Part shown: one piece after another, positions 24,955 through 33,897 of the stretch
How positions within the stretch are numbered: the stretch's first letter is position 1
Layout: each line of letters opens with the position of its first letter
Source: Bradyrhizobium mercantei
GTDB lineage: Bacteria; Pseudomonadota; Alphaproteobacteria; Rhizobiales; Xanthobacteraceae
Length of the DNA: 64,000 nt
NCBI RefSeq assembly: GCF_001982635.1
Contig: NZ_MKFI01000003.1
Span: forward strand, 186,001 to 250,000
Reading direction: 5' to 3'
Notes under the pieces: model-generated
Database searches by the model: none
What the model was told of the DNA's origin: nothing
What the model saw: only the letters and a program-made list of their open reading frames with translations
Translations under genes and position numbers: made by a program

Positions 24955-25857
24955 ATGAATTCGAACGGACGGAAAAACAAGCCCGAGCCGCGCTCCAGGT
25001 CAAAGTCGTGGACTGCGCCGCGGCAGTCCGATGCGGCATTTGCAACCACTCTCGCAAAAGGGCTTGCCGTGCTCGAGGCCTTCGCGCCTGAGAGTGCACA
25101 TCTCGGAAATACGGAGGTCGCTCAGCGTACGGGGCTCTCGCGTCCCACGGTGGCGCGGCTAACTCATACGCTCGCCGAACTCGGTTATCTCGCCTACGAG
25201 CAGCAACGCGCCAAGTATCGTTTGTGGGCGCGCGCGCTCACGGTCGCGCACCCCTTGTTGGCCAGCATGAAGGTACGACAGGTTGCCCGCCCACTTATGC
25301 AGGAACTTGCGAACAGCGTGCGGGGTACGGTATCGATTGGGCTCCTTGATGGGGTCAACCTCGTGTATGTCGAGAGTGCGCGCGCCGCGGAGCCCGCCGC
25401 GCACACTCCGGATATCGGGTCGACGATCCCTCTGCCTCGTGCGGCGATGGGGCGGGCGCTGCTGTCGATGCTGAGTGCGGCAGAATTGGCGGCCATTGAA
25501 GCGCGCTTTGCCACGGATCTGGCCGCGATCTGGGATACCTACCGTGACCGGGTGCGCGAAGGCGTCCGTCAATCCGCTCAGCGCGGATACTGCGTGTCGT
25601 ACGGTGATTGGGTCACCGAAATCCACGCTGCGGCAGTGCCGTTGTTTCGCGATCCGGAATTCGGGCGAGCGTGTTTCGCGATCAACTGCGGCATTCCGGC
25701 ATTTCGGTTGCGTTCGGGAGAGCTGGAAGCCGAAATCGCGCCTCGCCTTGTCTTGCTCGCCAATTCCATTCGCAATGCCGTCGGCCGGGGCCATGACGAC
25801 GTGACGGCCCCCGTCGATCTACGGCAATCCAGGCGCTTGATGAAAGCAGATCGATGA
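24955..25857 (+). CDS. IclR-family transcriptional regulator
   Basis: The protein (about 300 residues from the ATG at 24955) has an N-terminal basic tail. An IclR winged helix-turn-helix follows (AFATTLAKGLAVLEAFAP, then NTEVAQRTGLSRPTVARLTHTLAELGYL), and then an effector domain (VSIGLLDGVNLVYVESAR, STIPLPRAAMGRALLS, GYCVSYGDWVTEIHAAAVPL). A TTG at 24922 could extend it. It is divergent from the ABC operon and translationally coupled to an acyl-CoA dehydrogenase (ATGA overlap), so it probably controls both sides. IclR proteins commonly regulate aromatic or carboxylic-acid catabolism; the inducer here is unknown. Confidence 0.9.
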   Translation: MNSNGRKNKPEPRSRSKSWTAPRQSDAAFATTLAKGLAVLEAFAPESAHLGNTEVAQRTGLSRPTVARLTHTLAELGYLAYEQQRAKYRLWARALTVAHPLLASMKVRQVARPLMQELANSVRGTVSIGLLDGVNLVYVESARAAEPAAHTPDIGSTIPLPRAAMGRALLSMLSAAELAAIEARFATDLAAIWDTYRDRVREGVRQSAQRGYCVSYGDWVTEIHAAAVPLFRDPEFGRACFAINCGIPAFRLRSGELEAEIAPRLVLLANSIRNAVGRGHDDVTAPVDLRQSRRLMKADR

Positions 25858-27014
25858 TCCGCAACGCAATTCAGTTCGAGTGCTTGCTCGCGGACATTCG
25901 CGATTTCGTCCGGACAGTAGCTATTCCCAATGAGGAACGGGTCGAGCGGGAGGACCGTATTCCCGAGGAAATCGTCAACGAGATGCGGCGGCGCGGTTAC
26001 TTCGGCTGGTCGATTCCGGAGGCATATGGTGGTGCCGGACTGACGACAGAAGAATTGGCGCTTGCCAACATCGAGCTGTCGCAGTGTTCCGTTGCGTATC
26101 GAGCCCGCGTCGGCATGAACACGGGGGTCGGTGCGGAAGCTCTCGTGCAGGACGGCAGTGAAGAGCTCAAGCAAAAGTATCTACCCCGGATGGCCGCCGG
26201 CGAACTTACCGGAGCCTTGGCGCTTACCGAGGTCGAGGCCGGGTCCGAGGCCACCGCCCTGAAGTCGAGCGGAGCCGAATTGCCGGACGGCTACTTTCGC
26301 CTCAACGGCCACAAGCGATATATCACGCTCGCTCCAATCGCCGACGTTTTCACTGTGTTCGTGCGCACCGAGCCGGACAGCAAGAAGTCGAACGGCATCA
26401 CCGCTTTCCAAATCGAACGAGGCACCAAAGGACTCGGTATTTCCGAACCGACGCCGAAAATGGGGCAGGACGGTGCGCCGATCGGAGAGGTTTTCCTGGA
26501 TGACTGCATCGTGCACGAGCGAGCAATCGTCGGCGCACGCGGGCAAGGTTTTCGAACGATGCTCAAGGCCCTGAACAAGCAGCGCATCAACCTCGCGGCT
26601 TTATCGACGGGACCGGCAATTCGCCTGCTCAACGAAGCAGTCGCTTATGCCAAGGAGCGGCGGCAGTTCGGAAGCGCGATTGGTGAATTTCAGCTCGTTC
26701 AGGCCATGCTTGCGGATTGCAAGGTGGAAGTCGAGGCAGCGCGGGCGCTGATCACTGAGACGGCGCGCAAGCGCGATCGCGGCGAAGACGTCACCATGGA
26801 CGTCTCCCTGTGCAAGTATTTCGCTACCGAAATGTGCGGTCGCGTGGCCGATCGGGTGGTGCAGATCTTCGGCGGTCAGGGCTACGTCAAGCAGCGCGGC
26901 ATCGAGCGATTCTATCGCGATGTCCGGGCGTTCCGCATCTACGAAGGGACGAGCCAGATTCATCAACTGAACATTGCCCGGCTCCTGCTGCGAGAGCCGC
27001 AGGAGGTATCATGA
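25854..27014 (+). CDS. Acyl-CoA dehydrogenase
   Basis: The 386-residue flavoprotein would oxidise an acyl-CoA at the alpha-beta position, passing electrons to ETF. It has the three-domain family layout: the N-terminal helical part, LALTEVEAGSEATALKS in the FAD and substrate region, YITLAPIADVF, the helical KERRQFGSAIGEFQLVQ and IFGGQGYVKQRGIERFYRD. The catalytic Glu is in RIYEGTSQIH near residue 364, the medium/short-chain position. It overlaps iclR at its start and the CoA-transferase at its stop. The CoA-transferase would supply the acyl-CoA. The acid is not known; carboxylic acids brought in by the divergent ABC operon are candidates. Confidence 0.9.
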   Translation: MIRNAIQFECLLADIRDFVRTVAIPNEERVEREDRIPEEIVNEMRRRGYFGWSIPEAYGGAGLTTEELALANIELSQCSVAYRARVGMNTGVGAEALVQDGSEELKQKYLPRMAAGELTGALALTEVEAGSEATALKSSGAELPDGYFRLNGHKRYITLAPIADVFTVFVRTEPDSKKSNGITAFQIERGTKGLGISEPTPKMGQDGAPIGEVFLDDCIVHERAIVGARGQGFRTMLKALNKQRINLAALSTGPAIRLLNEAVAYAKERRQFGSAIGEFQLVQAMLADCKVEVEAARALITETARKRDRGEDVTMDVSLCKYFATEMCGRVADRVVQIFGGQGYVKQRGIERFYRDVRAFRIYEGTSQIHQLNIARLLLREPQEVS

Positions 27015-28207
27015 GCGGCCCTCTTGAAGGACTTCGCGTTCTCGACCTCGCGACAATTGTCGCCGGTCCTTTTGCGGCGACATTGCTGGCGGACTACGGT
27101 GCGGAGGTCTTGAAGGTCGAGCTTCCCGGCGCCGGCGACGGTGCCCGCGGGTTCGGGCCCTTCAAGGACGGCAAGTCGCTGTGGTGGAAGGTAATCAATC
27201 GCAACAAGGACTTCCTCAGCCTTGATCTGCGCAAGCCCGAAGGCGCAGAGATCCTGAAACGCCTCTTGCCGCGTTTCGATGTGCTGATCGAGAATTTCCG
27301 GCCCGGGACCCTCGACCGTTGGGGTCTGACCAAGGACGTCCTCTGGCGGATCCAGCCGCGTCTCGTCATTCTACGGACCACGGGGTACGGGCAAAACGGT
27401 CCCTACCGCGACCGTCCGGCATTTGCGCGGGTGTTTGAGGCGATGGCAGGGCTCACCTATATCACCGGTGAAACCGACGGGCAGCCAATGCACGCCGGCT
27501 ACCCGATCGGGGACGCCGTTGGCGGACTTTTCGGAGCGATCGGGGTATTGGCGGCCTGCTGGAAACGCGCGCGTGATCCGGCAGCGGACGGCGAAGAAAT
27601 CGATCTGTCGCTGACCGAAGCGACGCTCAGGATTCTCGAATTTCTACCGATTGAGTTCGATCAGCTCGGCGCGGTACGGCAACGCTCGGGCAATCGCAAC
27701 CAGTATTCGGCGCCCTCGGCCGTGTTTCGCAGCCAGGACGGACATTGGGTGACGCTGGCAGGCTCGACCAACGCGGTGTTTGCAAATAACTGCCGGGCGA
27801 TTGGACGGTCAGACCTGATCGACGATCCCCGCTTTGCGACCAACGCCCTGCGTTGCGAACACGCGGGCGAATTGAACGCAATCTTCTTGGGCTGGTGTGG
27901 CAACCACGATCTCGCCGTCATTCTCGATGCCTTCGCTCAGGCGCAGGGAACACTTGCCCCGATCAACTCCATCGATCAGATTTTCTCCGATCCGCAGATG
28001 ATCGCGCGCGACGCCATCACGTCGGTCGCCGACGACGATTTCGGCAGCGTCCGAATGCAGAATGTCGTGCCTCGCTTTGTTCGGGACAGAGGCAAGTTGA
28101 AGCATTCTGCGCGCAGTCTCGGCTACGACACGGAAAGAATCCTGGGCGAGTGGCTCGGCATGTCTTCCGCCGAGCAGGATCAATTGAGACGTCTCAAGGT
28201 GATCTAG
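27011..28207 (+). CDS. CaiB/BaiF family (class III) CoA-transferase
   Basis: Class III CoA-transferases move CoA from a donor thioester to a carboxylic acid. The 398-residue protein shows GLRVLDLATIVAGPFAATLLADYGAEVLKVE at the start, NRNKDFLSLDLRKPEG, LIENFRPGTLDRWG and TGYGQNGPYRDRPAF. The likely catalytic Asp is in YPIGDAVGGLFGAIGVLAA near residue 165. A perfect AGGAGG lies four bases before the ATG at 27011, which overlaps the dehydrogenase stop; the frame open upstream belongs to a shadow of that gene. With the acyl-CoA dehydrogenase it would activate and then oxidise one acid. Donor and acceptor cannot be read from sequence. Confidence 0.9.
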   Translation: MSGPLEGLRVLDLATIVAGPFAATLLADYGAEVLKVELPGAGDGARGFGPFKDGKSLWWKVINRNKDFLSLDLRKPEGAEILKRLLPRFDVLIENFRPGTLDRWGLTKDVLWRIQPRLVILRTTGYGQNGPYRDRPAFARVFEAMAGLTYITGETDGQPMHAGYPIGDAVGGLFGAIGVLAACWKRARDPAADGEEIDLSLTEATLRILEFLPIEFDQLGAVRQRSGNRNQYSAPSAVFRSQDGHWVTLAGSTNAVFANNCRAIGRSDLIDDPRFATNALRCEHAGELNAIFLGWCGNHDLAVILDAFAQAQGTLAPINSIDQIFSDPQMIARDAITSVADDDFGSVRMQNVVPRFVRDRGKLKHSARSLGYDTERILGEWLGMSSAEQDQLRRLKVI

Positions 28208-28316
28208 TCTTTCCTTCGCCGGCCCAGGCAGTCGTGGATGGCGCGATGATGGATGGATGACGTGCCCGCGACCAGCGTGAGACCGGCTGTGCAACCAACG
28301 ACAGCGAGAAGCGTCC

Positions 28317-30218
28317 ATGATCTCCGCCACCGACCCGACCCCGGCCGAGCCCGCCGTCGTCGCCCGCAACAAGGCCGTCGTCGACCAACTGCCCTTTTCT
28401 GATCGCGAGGATTTCGCGAACGCCGAGCGCGGCTTCATTGCTACGGTGCCCGACGCGACCATCCTCAACGCCGGTGGCAAGGTGGCGTGGAGTCTGAAGC
28501 CGTATTACTTCATCGAAGACGGCCTGGCGCCGGATAGCGTCAATCCGAGCCTGTGGCGCATCGCTCAGCTCAATTGCCGGCATGGCCTGTTCGAGGTGAC
28601 CGATGGTGTCTACCAGGTCCGCGGCCTCGATCTCGCCAACATGACGATCATGGAGGGCGAGAGCGGGATCGTTGTCGTCGACACGCTGACCTGTGTGGAA
28701 GCGGCACGCGCAGCGCTTGCGCTCTATCGCGAACATCGCGGCGATCGGCCGGTGAAAGCAGTGATCTATACCCATACGCATGCCGACCATTTCGGCGGTG
28801 TGAAGGGCGTCGTCGACGAAGCTGACGTGCTGTCGGGCAAAGTTCCGTTGATTGCGCCGAACCTGTTCATGGAGCACGTCGTCTCCGAAACCGTCATCGC
28901 CGGCCCCGCCATGTTCCGGCGCGGGACCTATCAGTTCGGACCTCTGCTGCCAACCGGCCCGCGAGGACAGGTCGACGCCGGCCTCGGCAAGACAACCGCG
29001 CGTGGTACCCTGTCGCTGATCGCGCCGACCGACCTCATCATGGCGACCGGAGATCGCCGCACGCTCGACGGGCTCGAGTTCATCTTCCAGATGGCGCCGA
29101 ACAGCGAGGCACCGGCTGAGATGCACATGTACGTTCCGGCCCGCAAGGTGCTGAACATGGCCGAGAACGCCACGCATCTCTTCCACAACCTGCTTCCGTT
29201 CCGCGGTGCCGAGGTTCGCGATTCGCTAGCCTGGTCGGGATATATCAACGAGGCGATCGAACTGTTCGGCGAGGCGGAGGTTCTCGTCGGCCAGCACCAC
29301 TGGCCGACCTGGGGCCGCGACAGGATCAGGGATTATTTGGCCAAGCAGCGCGATCTCTACAAATACGTGCACGATCAAACGCTGCGGCTGATGAACCACG
29401 GATACACTGCGCCGGAGATCGCCGAGCATATCGAACTGCCAAAAGCGCTGGCGCAGCAATGGCAGAACCGGGACTATTATGGCGCGGTGCGCCACAACAT
29501 CAAGGCAATCTACCAGCGCTATCTCGGATGGTATGACGCCAACCCCGCCAATCTCGACGGGCTGCCGCCGGTCGATGCCGCGAGGAAATACGTGGAGTAC
29601 ATGGGCGGCGCGGCTGCCGCGCTCGCGCGAGCGCACGAGGACTTCGCCAAAGGCGAGTTCCGCTGGGTCGCGGAAGTAGCGAACCGCATCGTCTTCGTCG
29701 ATCCGCAAAACCGAGAAGCGCGTAAGCTATGCGCCGCGGCGTTCGATCAGCTCGGCTATCTCGCCGAAGCATCGACTTGGCGCAACGCTTATCTGTACGG
29801 AGCGCACGAACTGCGCAACGGGTCTGCAGCGCCCGCGCGTGCGGCGCTCGCGCCCGATGTCGCCTCGGCGTTGTCCGTCGGCATGTTTTTTGATGTGCTC
29901 GGCGTGCGACTCAACGGGCCGAAGGCTGACGGTAAGAAGATCGTTTTGAATTGGGAGTTTAGCGACACCGGCGAGCGTTACGTTCTGAACCTCGACAATT
30001 CGGCGCTTACTCATGTCGCCGGCCGCAAAGCGAAGGAAGCCGATGCCAGCCTCACGCTCGATCGGGCGACCATGATCGAGGTCATGCAGCAGAAGATGAA
30101 GATGCCCGAGGCAGTGGACGCCGGTCACGTAAGAGTCGACGGCAATTCAGCAAAGCTGCTCGAGCTTTTCGAGCTGTTCGACGAGTTTGATATGAAGTTC
30201 AATATTGTTGAGCCATAG
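28317..30218 (+). CDS. SdsA-type alkylsulfatase (paralogue 1, divergent copy)
   Basis: These zinc enzymes hydrolyse alkyl sulfate esters such as dodecyl sulfate to an alcohol and sulfate. The 633-residue protein has the metallo-beta-lactamase domain with IYTHTHADHFGG (His153, His155, Asp157, His158 approximately), FQMAPNSEAPAEMHMYVP and NATHLFHNLLPFRGAEVRD. The helical dimerisation domain follows (YLGWYDANPANLDGLPP) and then an SCP2-like C-terminal domain (VLNWEFSDTGERYVLNLDN). No signal peptide is seen, unlike secreted SdsA1, so it should work in the cytoplasm. It follows the CoA-transferase by 109 bases. It differs clearly from the three copies further right, for example HADHFGG in place of H(G/V)DHWGG. 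Confidence 0.93.
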   Translation: MISATDPTPAEPAVVARNKAVVDQLPFSDREDFANAERGFIATVPDATILNAGGKVAWSLKPYYFIEDGLAPDSVNPSLWRIAQLNCRHGLFEVTDGVYQVRGLDLANMTIMEGESGIVVVDTLTCVEAARAALALYREHRGDRPVKAVIYTHTHADHFGGVKGVVDEADVLSGKVPLIAPNLFMEHVVSETVIAGPAMFRRGTYQFGPLLPTGPRGQVDAGLGKTTARGTLSLIAPTDLIMATGDRRTLDGLEFIFQMAPNSEAPAEMHMYVPARKVLNMAENATHLFHNLLPFRGAEVRDSLAWSGYINEAIELFGEAEVLVGQHHWPTWGRDRIRDYLAKQRDLYKYVHDQTLRLMNHGYTAPEIAEHIELPKALAQQWQNRDYYGAVRHNIKAIYQRYLGWYDANPANLDGLPPVDAARKYVEYMGGAAAALARAHEDFAKGEFRWVAEVANRIVFVDPQNREARKLCAAAFDQLGYLAEASTWRNAYLYGAHELRNGSAAPARAALAPDVASALSVGMFFDVLGVRLNGPKADGKKIVLNWEFSDTGERYVLNLDNSALTHVAGRKAKEADASLTLDRATMIEVMQQKMKMPEAVDAGHVRVDGNSAKLLELFELFDEFDMKFNIVEP

Positions 30219-30221
30219 CGG

Positions 30222-30776
30222 CTAACCGCGCCCCCGCGCATCTATTGGGTCAGGATAGAGAAGAGAGGGATTTCTCTTGGCTTGGACGTAGCGTGTTGTC
30301 GCCAAGGCAAGCAATCGATCAAGGCAATCAGAGAATAGCCGGAGCTCGTCATCGGATAGTATTGTCAGCGCCGCTGTATTCAACTCGCGACCATATTTTA
30401 GTCCCTGTCCCAGCAGTTCGGTCCCCTTACGGGTCAATTGCAATGCTCCGCCCCTGCTCGCTCGTTTGCCGTCCGCGGCAGAGCGGCTCAAGTATCCGGC
30501 GTCGACGAGTTTGATAACCGTTCGACTAACCTGTGCCTTGTCCAGAAAGCATTCATCGGCGAGTTTCAGAACGGTGGTTGGCTGGGTGTACCCGACAACT
30601 CCAATCAATCGATATTCCCTCAGCGAAATCTTGAACCGTCGCTGAAAGAACATTTGGCCAGTTCGGTCAGCAACCGTCGTAAATAGTGCCATGCGAAATA
30701 TCACATGGCTTCTGATGTCGTCGGAGGGACGACGCTTGGGAGGCGCCGAGTTCTTTCGCTTCGAGGAATCTGCCAT
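30222..30776 (-). CDS. MarR-family transcriptional regulator
   Basis: The 184-residue product (from the ATG at 30776) has a basic N-terminal tail and a MarR winged helix-turn-helix. Visible segments are RRFKISLREYRLIGVVGYTQPTTVLKLADECFLDKAQVSRTVIKLVDAGYL, then the wing with ADGKRASRGGALQLTRKG. MarR proteins are dimeric repressors released by small, often phenolic or amphipathic ligands. The gene ends three bases from alkylsulfatase 1 on the opposite strand. An ATG at 30842 is an alternative start. A strong 23-base palindrome at 31119-31141 between this gene and the chemoreceptor could be its operator. Confidence 0.87.
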   Translation of the reverse strand: MADSSKRKNSAPPKRRPSDDIRSHVIFRMALFTTVADRTGQMFFQRRFKISLREYRLIGVVGYTQPTTVLKLADECFLDKAQVSRTVIKLVDAGYLSRSAADGKRASRGGALQLTRKGTELLGQGLKYGRELNTAALTILSDDELRLFSDCLDRLLALATTRYVQAKRNPSLLYPDPIDARGRG

Positions 30777-31322
30777 CCGATCAAATCCTGGGATCGTTTT
30801 GCCTTCGGGGGTTATAGCCGCCGTAGGGCGCCACTCGAACATCAGCGTCTACCACGATCCGCCGATTCGCGATCGTAGGACCAACCGCGAATCGGCAAGG
30901 CTTGAACCATTGTGCGGCGGACTACGTGTGGCTTTCAATCAGTCCACGAATGGAGGCGAGACCCAATAAGGTTGAGCGCAAGACGCCCGCCGATCCGATT
31001 GTCCGGTCGGATTTGCATTTGGCTGACGGCAGCGGGCCCGGAGGGCAGGCCAGTATATTTCGCAAGAAGACACGTGCGCCGGAAGCGGCGCCGCTTACTC
31101 CAAGTTTACGTTTTTGTTGCAAGTTGACAAAGTCTACTTGCCGGAACGTCCTCGCACAACTGAGATGTTGAGGTCTAAGTGTGGACATCAAGCGGCCGCA
31201 TTCCCGGGCGGGTCTGGCAGTGCGCCTCAAGCTAGTCTTATCGGTGTCACGCTTATCGGGCTGTGCGGGGCGCCCGATTAGTCGTTGCTCGTTAGCGATC
31301 GAACAAGATTGAGAAATGGGAT
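30777..31322. other. Divergent intergenic region between MarR and chemoreceptor genes
   Basis: About 550 bases with no supported gene. It carries the palindrome at 31119-31141 and should contain promoters for both neighbours. Small frames seen here have no family resemblance. Confidence 0.5.
31119..31141. promoter_or_regulatory. 23-base palindrome, candidate MarR operator
   Basis: The arms GCAAGTTGAC and GTCTACTTGC pair at nine of ten positions around an AAA centre. It lies about 180-190 bases before the chemoreceptor start and about 345 bases before the MarR start. The length and symmetry fit a dimeric regulator such as MarR. Confidence 0.5.
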
Positions 31323-33008
31323 GTGACGAAAATGTCGATTCGACATAAGATGTTTGCTGTCATCGTGTTTTTGCTCGTCGCAATGACCGGAATTGGCGTG
31401 GTCGCTGTGATGAGTATGCAGGCGATCTATTCCTACACCGATCAGATCGCGAACAATTGGCTTCAGAGAGTTCGTATCTTGGGAGAGGTCAGGTCAGCGG
31501 CGTACCTTAATCGTGCAGGTACTCGAGCTTACATGGCAGCCGATAATGCCGAGGAAGAGGCACTTGTCGATCGTGGCCTGAAAGCCACGGTGGCTACCAT
31601 AGAGGAAGCGCGTCGTTCTTACATCAGGCTAGTTTCTTCGGAGGAAGATCGCGCACTTTTTGAGGCTTGGTCCCGCCACTGGGTTGAGTACACCAAAGCT
31701 ACGGATGCCGTGTTAGAGCTGATACGCCGCGGCTCGCATTCAAAGCAGGAAGTCAATGGCCTTTTTAACGGAACTGTCCGGCTCGCCGGAAAACAGCTGG
31801 AAGATGCCCTACAGAAAGAGATTGCGTTCAACGACAGAGGCACAGATGCTGAAACAAAAAACGCGGCTGAAAGTTATTCGCGAGCTTTTACTATTGTATG
31901 CCTCGTGATTTTCATCGCGATAATCTTGGGAGCAGCCATCGGCGTATGGCTCGTGAAGGACATCTCTCTCGGTATTTCGTCGATCGTTCAGCCAATGCAG
32001 TCGCTTGGCCGGGGCGATCTGAGTGCAGACATTCCGCATCGTCGCGAGAGAACAGAAGTCGGCATGATGGCAGACGCACTGCAAGTATTCAAAGATGCGC
32101 TCATAGCCAAGCGATCCGCTGACGAAGAAATTGCGCGCGATGCCGGGGTGAAAATCGAACGCGGTAAGCGAATCGAGGATGCGACGAATTCATTCGAAAC
32201 AGCGATAACCGAAATAGTTCAGACCGTTTCCACCGCGTCCACAGGCCTGGAGAGCTACGCAGTGAGCCTGAGCAACACGGCTGCGCGATCGCAGCAATTG
32301 GCCACTGCCGTGACCACAGCTTCCGGCGAAGCCTCGAACAATGTGCAGTCCGTCGCAGCAGCCACCGAAGAGCTCTCCTCCTCAGTCAATGAAATCAGCC
32401 GGCAAGTCCAGCAGTCTGCGCGCATAGCCAACGAAGCCGTAGAACAGGCTCGAAGCACTAATCACCAAGTCGGCGAACTGTCAAAAGCCGCGGCGCGAAT
32501 CGGGGATGTCGTTGATCTGATCAACACGATCGCAGGTCAAACCAACTTACTTGCGCTGAATGCAACGATCGAAGCGGCGCGAGCCGGAGAGGCCGGTCGT
32601 GGGTTTGCTGTCGTCGCGTCCGAGGTTAAGGCGCTCGCTGAGCAAACCTCCAAAGCGACAGGCGAGATTGGTCAACAGATCTCGGAAATCCAGACAGCGA
32701 CAGGGACGGCAGTTCTGGCCATCGGACAGATCAGCGCCACTATTGAGACCTTGTCCGAGATATCTTCGGCAATTGCAGCGGCTGTGGAGGAGCAGGGCTC
32801 AGCTACCAAGGAGATCTCACGGAACGTTCAGCAAGCGTCCGAGGGAACTCGTATGGTCGCTTCAAATGTTACGGAGGTGGAGCGTGGCGCCGTCGCGACG
32901 GGATCCGCATCATCGGAGGTGCTTTCTTCGGCAAAGACCTTGGCGAGGGACAGTAGCCGGCTCGAATCGGAAGTGAAGAGATTTATCCAGGCGGTGAGAG
33001 TCGCGTAG
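31323..33008 (+). CDS. Methyl-accepting chemotaxis protein
   Basis: The 561-residue receptor sits in the inner membrane and signals to CheA/CheW. It has membrane helix 1 at about residues 9-30, a periplasmic four-helix-bundle sensor of about 155 residues and membrane helix 2 near 190-213 ([21 protein letters not shown] in the frame). A HAMP domain and a long coiled-coil signalling domain follow. The highly conserved hairpin tip [20 protein letters not shown] and [19 protein letters not shown] is near residues 395-435. The C-terminus lacks an NWETF-type CheR tether. GTG at 31323 or ATG at 31332 may start it. Its place among alkylsulfatase genes suggests it could sense alkyl sulfates or their products; this is inference. 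Confidence 0.93.
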   Translation: MTKMSIRHKMFAVIVFLLVAMTGIGVVAVMSMQAIYSYTDQIANNWLQRVRILGEVRSAAYLNRAGTRAYMAADNAEEEALVDRGLKATVATIEEARRSYIRLVSSEEDRALFEAWSRHWVEYTKATDAVLELIRRGSHSKQEVNGLFNGTVRLAGKQLEDALQKEIAFNDRGTDAETKNAAESYSRAFTIVCLVIFIAIILGAAIGVWLVKDISLGISSIVQPMQSLGRGDLSADIPHRRERTEVGMMADALQVFKDALIAKRSADEEIARDAGVKIERGKRIEDATNSFETAITEIVQTVSTASTGLESYAVSLSNTAARSQQLATAVTTASGEASNNVQSVAAATEELSSSVNEISRQVQQSARIANEAVEQARSTNHQVGELSKAAARIGDVVDLINTIAGQTNLLALNATIEAARAGEAGRGFAVVASEVKALAEQTSKATGEIGQQISEIQTATGTAVLAIGQISATIETLSEISSAIAAAVEEQGSATKEISRNVQQASEGTRMVASNVTEVERGAVATGSASSEVLSSAKTLARDSSRLESEVKRFIQAVRVA

Positions 33009-33110
33009 GTCAAAGGGGGCGTTACGCTTGCGAGGAGCTTGGCGGTTGTATGTGTCGGCAAAGGTGGCCTTGGCCTAATTTCCTGTTGCTCCCAAACATA
33101 AACAGGAATA

Positions 33111-33136
33111 ATCAGAATTAGAACTCTTAATCTGAT
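33111..33136. promoter_or_regulatory. 26-base palindrome upstream of the first TetR gene
   Basis: The half-sites ATCAGAATTAGAA and CTCTTAATCTGAT are complementary at 10 of 13 positions. The palindrome ends just before an ATG at 33137 and 12 bases before the preferred tetR start. A related AATTAGAAC motif occurs, inverted, before the second TetR gene (40992-41000). It is a strong candidate for the TetR operator. Confidence 0.6.
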
Positions 33137-33148
33137 ATGGTCCGCCGC

Positions 33149-33865
33149 ATGGCTTCGCACCCGAAGAGATTCATAAACGAGCTAATGCTCGATGGCTTTG
33201 AGGCTGATGGGATGCGACCTGCGCAGCAGCTGCGTAGCCGCAAGCTGATTGTCGAGTTCTTCAACGAGGCGCTTGCTCTGCTCAAGGACGTTGATTTTGA
33301 CGGTCTTTCGATCGACACGCTCTGCGAGCGAACCTCATCAACAATCGGTGCCTTCTACAGTCGGTTCGAGAACAAGGAAGCGTTCGTAGATGCATTGCAA
33401 CTAATACTCGTCCGCGCCACCCGTCAGCGAATCGAAGCTGACTACGCCACCAACGCGGCGCCGACGGACAGTCTGGAGAGTTTCATTGGTTGGATCGTGA
33501 AGGGTGCCATCTCATGGTATCGACGCAACGAAGGCGTCATCCGCGCGTCGCTTCGCCGAACAAACAAGGAAGCCGACACATGGATTCCGATGCGTGACCT
33601 CGTTGGCGTGCAGGCAGCTCACGCTCTTCCCTACATTATGAGGCTGTTGCCATCGGATGCGGCAGCCAATGGGGCGGAAGAACGAGTTCGCTTCGCTTTT
33701 CAAATGCTGTTCGGCACCATGAACAATATGGTGCTGATAAATCCTGGCCCCTTCGGGATTCACGACCCAGAGACACCTCGAATGCTCGCATCGTCGATCG
33801 CGCAATTCATTCGGTCTACGCCGAGCGATGCTAAGCGTCGAGTGCCCCCAAGTCGCGCTCGCTAG
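33149..33865 (+). CDS. TetR-family regulator (copy 1) ahead of an alkylsulfatase
   Basis: The 238-residue protein starts MASHPKRFINELMLDGF and has a TetR helix-turn-helix near residues 30-75 (RSRKLIVEFFNEALALLKDVDFDGLSIDTLCERTSSTIGAFYSRFENKEAF in pieces). A helical ligand domain follows, with SWYRRNEGVIRASLRRTNKEADTWIPM and FAFQMLFGTMNNMVLINPGPFGIH. An ATG at 33137 is four codons upstream, but it directly abuts the palindrome, and the alignment with the second TetR favours 33149. The alkylsulfatase follows after 32 bases. It is a close paralogue of the TetR at 41019. By position it should control the sulfatase; long-chain alkyl compounds or acyl-CoAs are typical ligands for such TetRs. Confidence 0.88.
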   Translation: MASHPKRFINELMLDGFEADGMRPAQQLRSRKLIVEFFNEALALLKDVDFDGLSIDTLCERTSSTIGAFYSRFENKEAFVDALQLILVRATRQRIEADYATNAAPTDSLESFIGWIVKGAISWYRRNEGVIRASLRRTNKEADTWIPMRDLVGVQAAHALPYIMRLLPSDAAANGAEERVRFAFQMLFGTMNNMVLINPGPFGIHDPETPRMLASSIAQFIRSTPSDAKRRVPPSRAR

Positions 33866-33897
33866 CGAAAGCTTTGATCCGATTGGAGGACTCTCCC

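Noticed and set aside
25854..27014. The idea that this acyl-CoA dehydrogenase is a 3-sulfinopropionyl-CoA desulfinase.
   Set aside because: It keeps the ordinary catalytic Glu in YEGT, and nothing in the context points to sulfinates.
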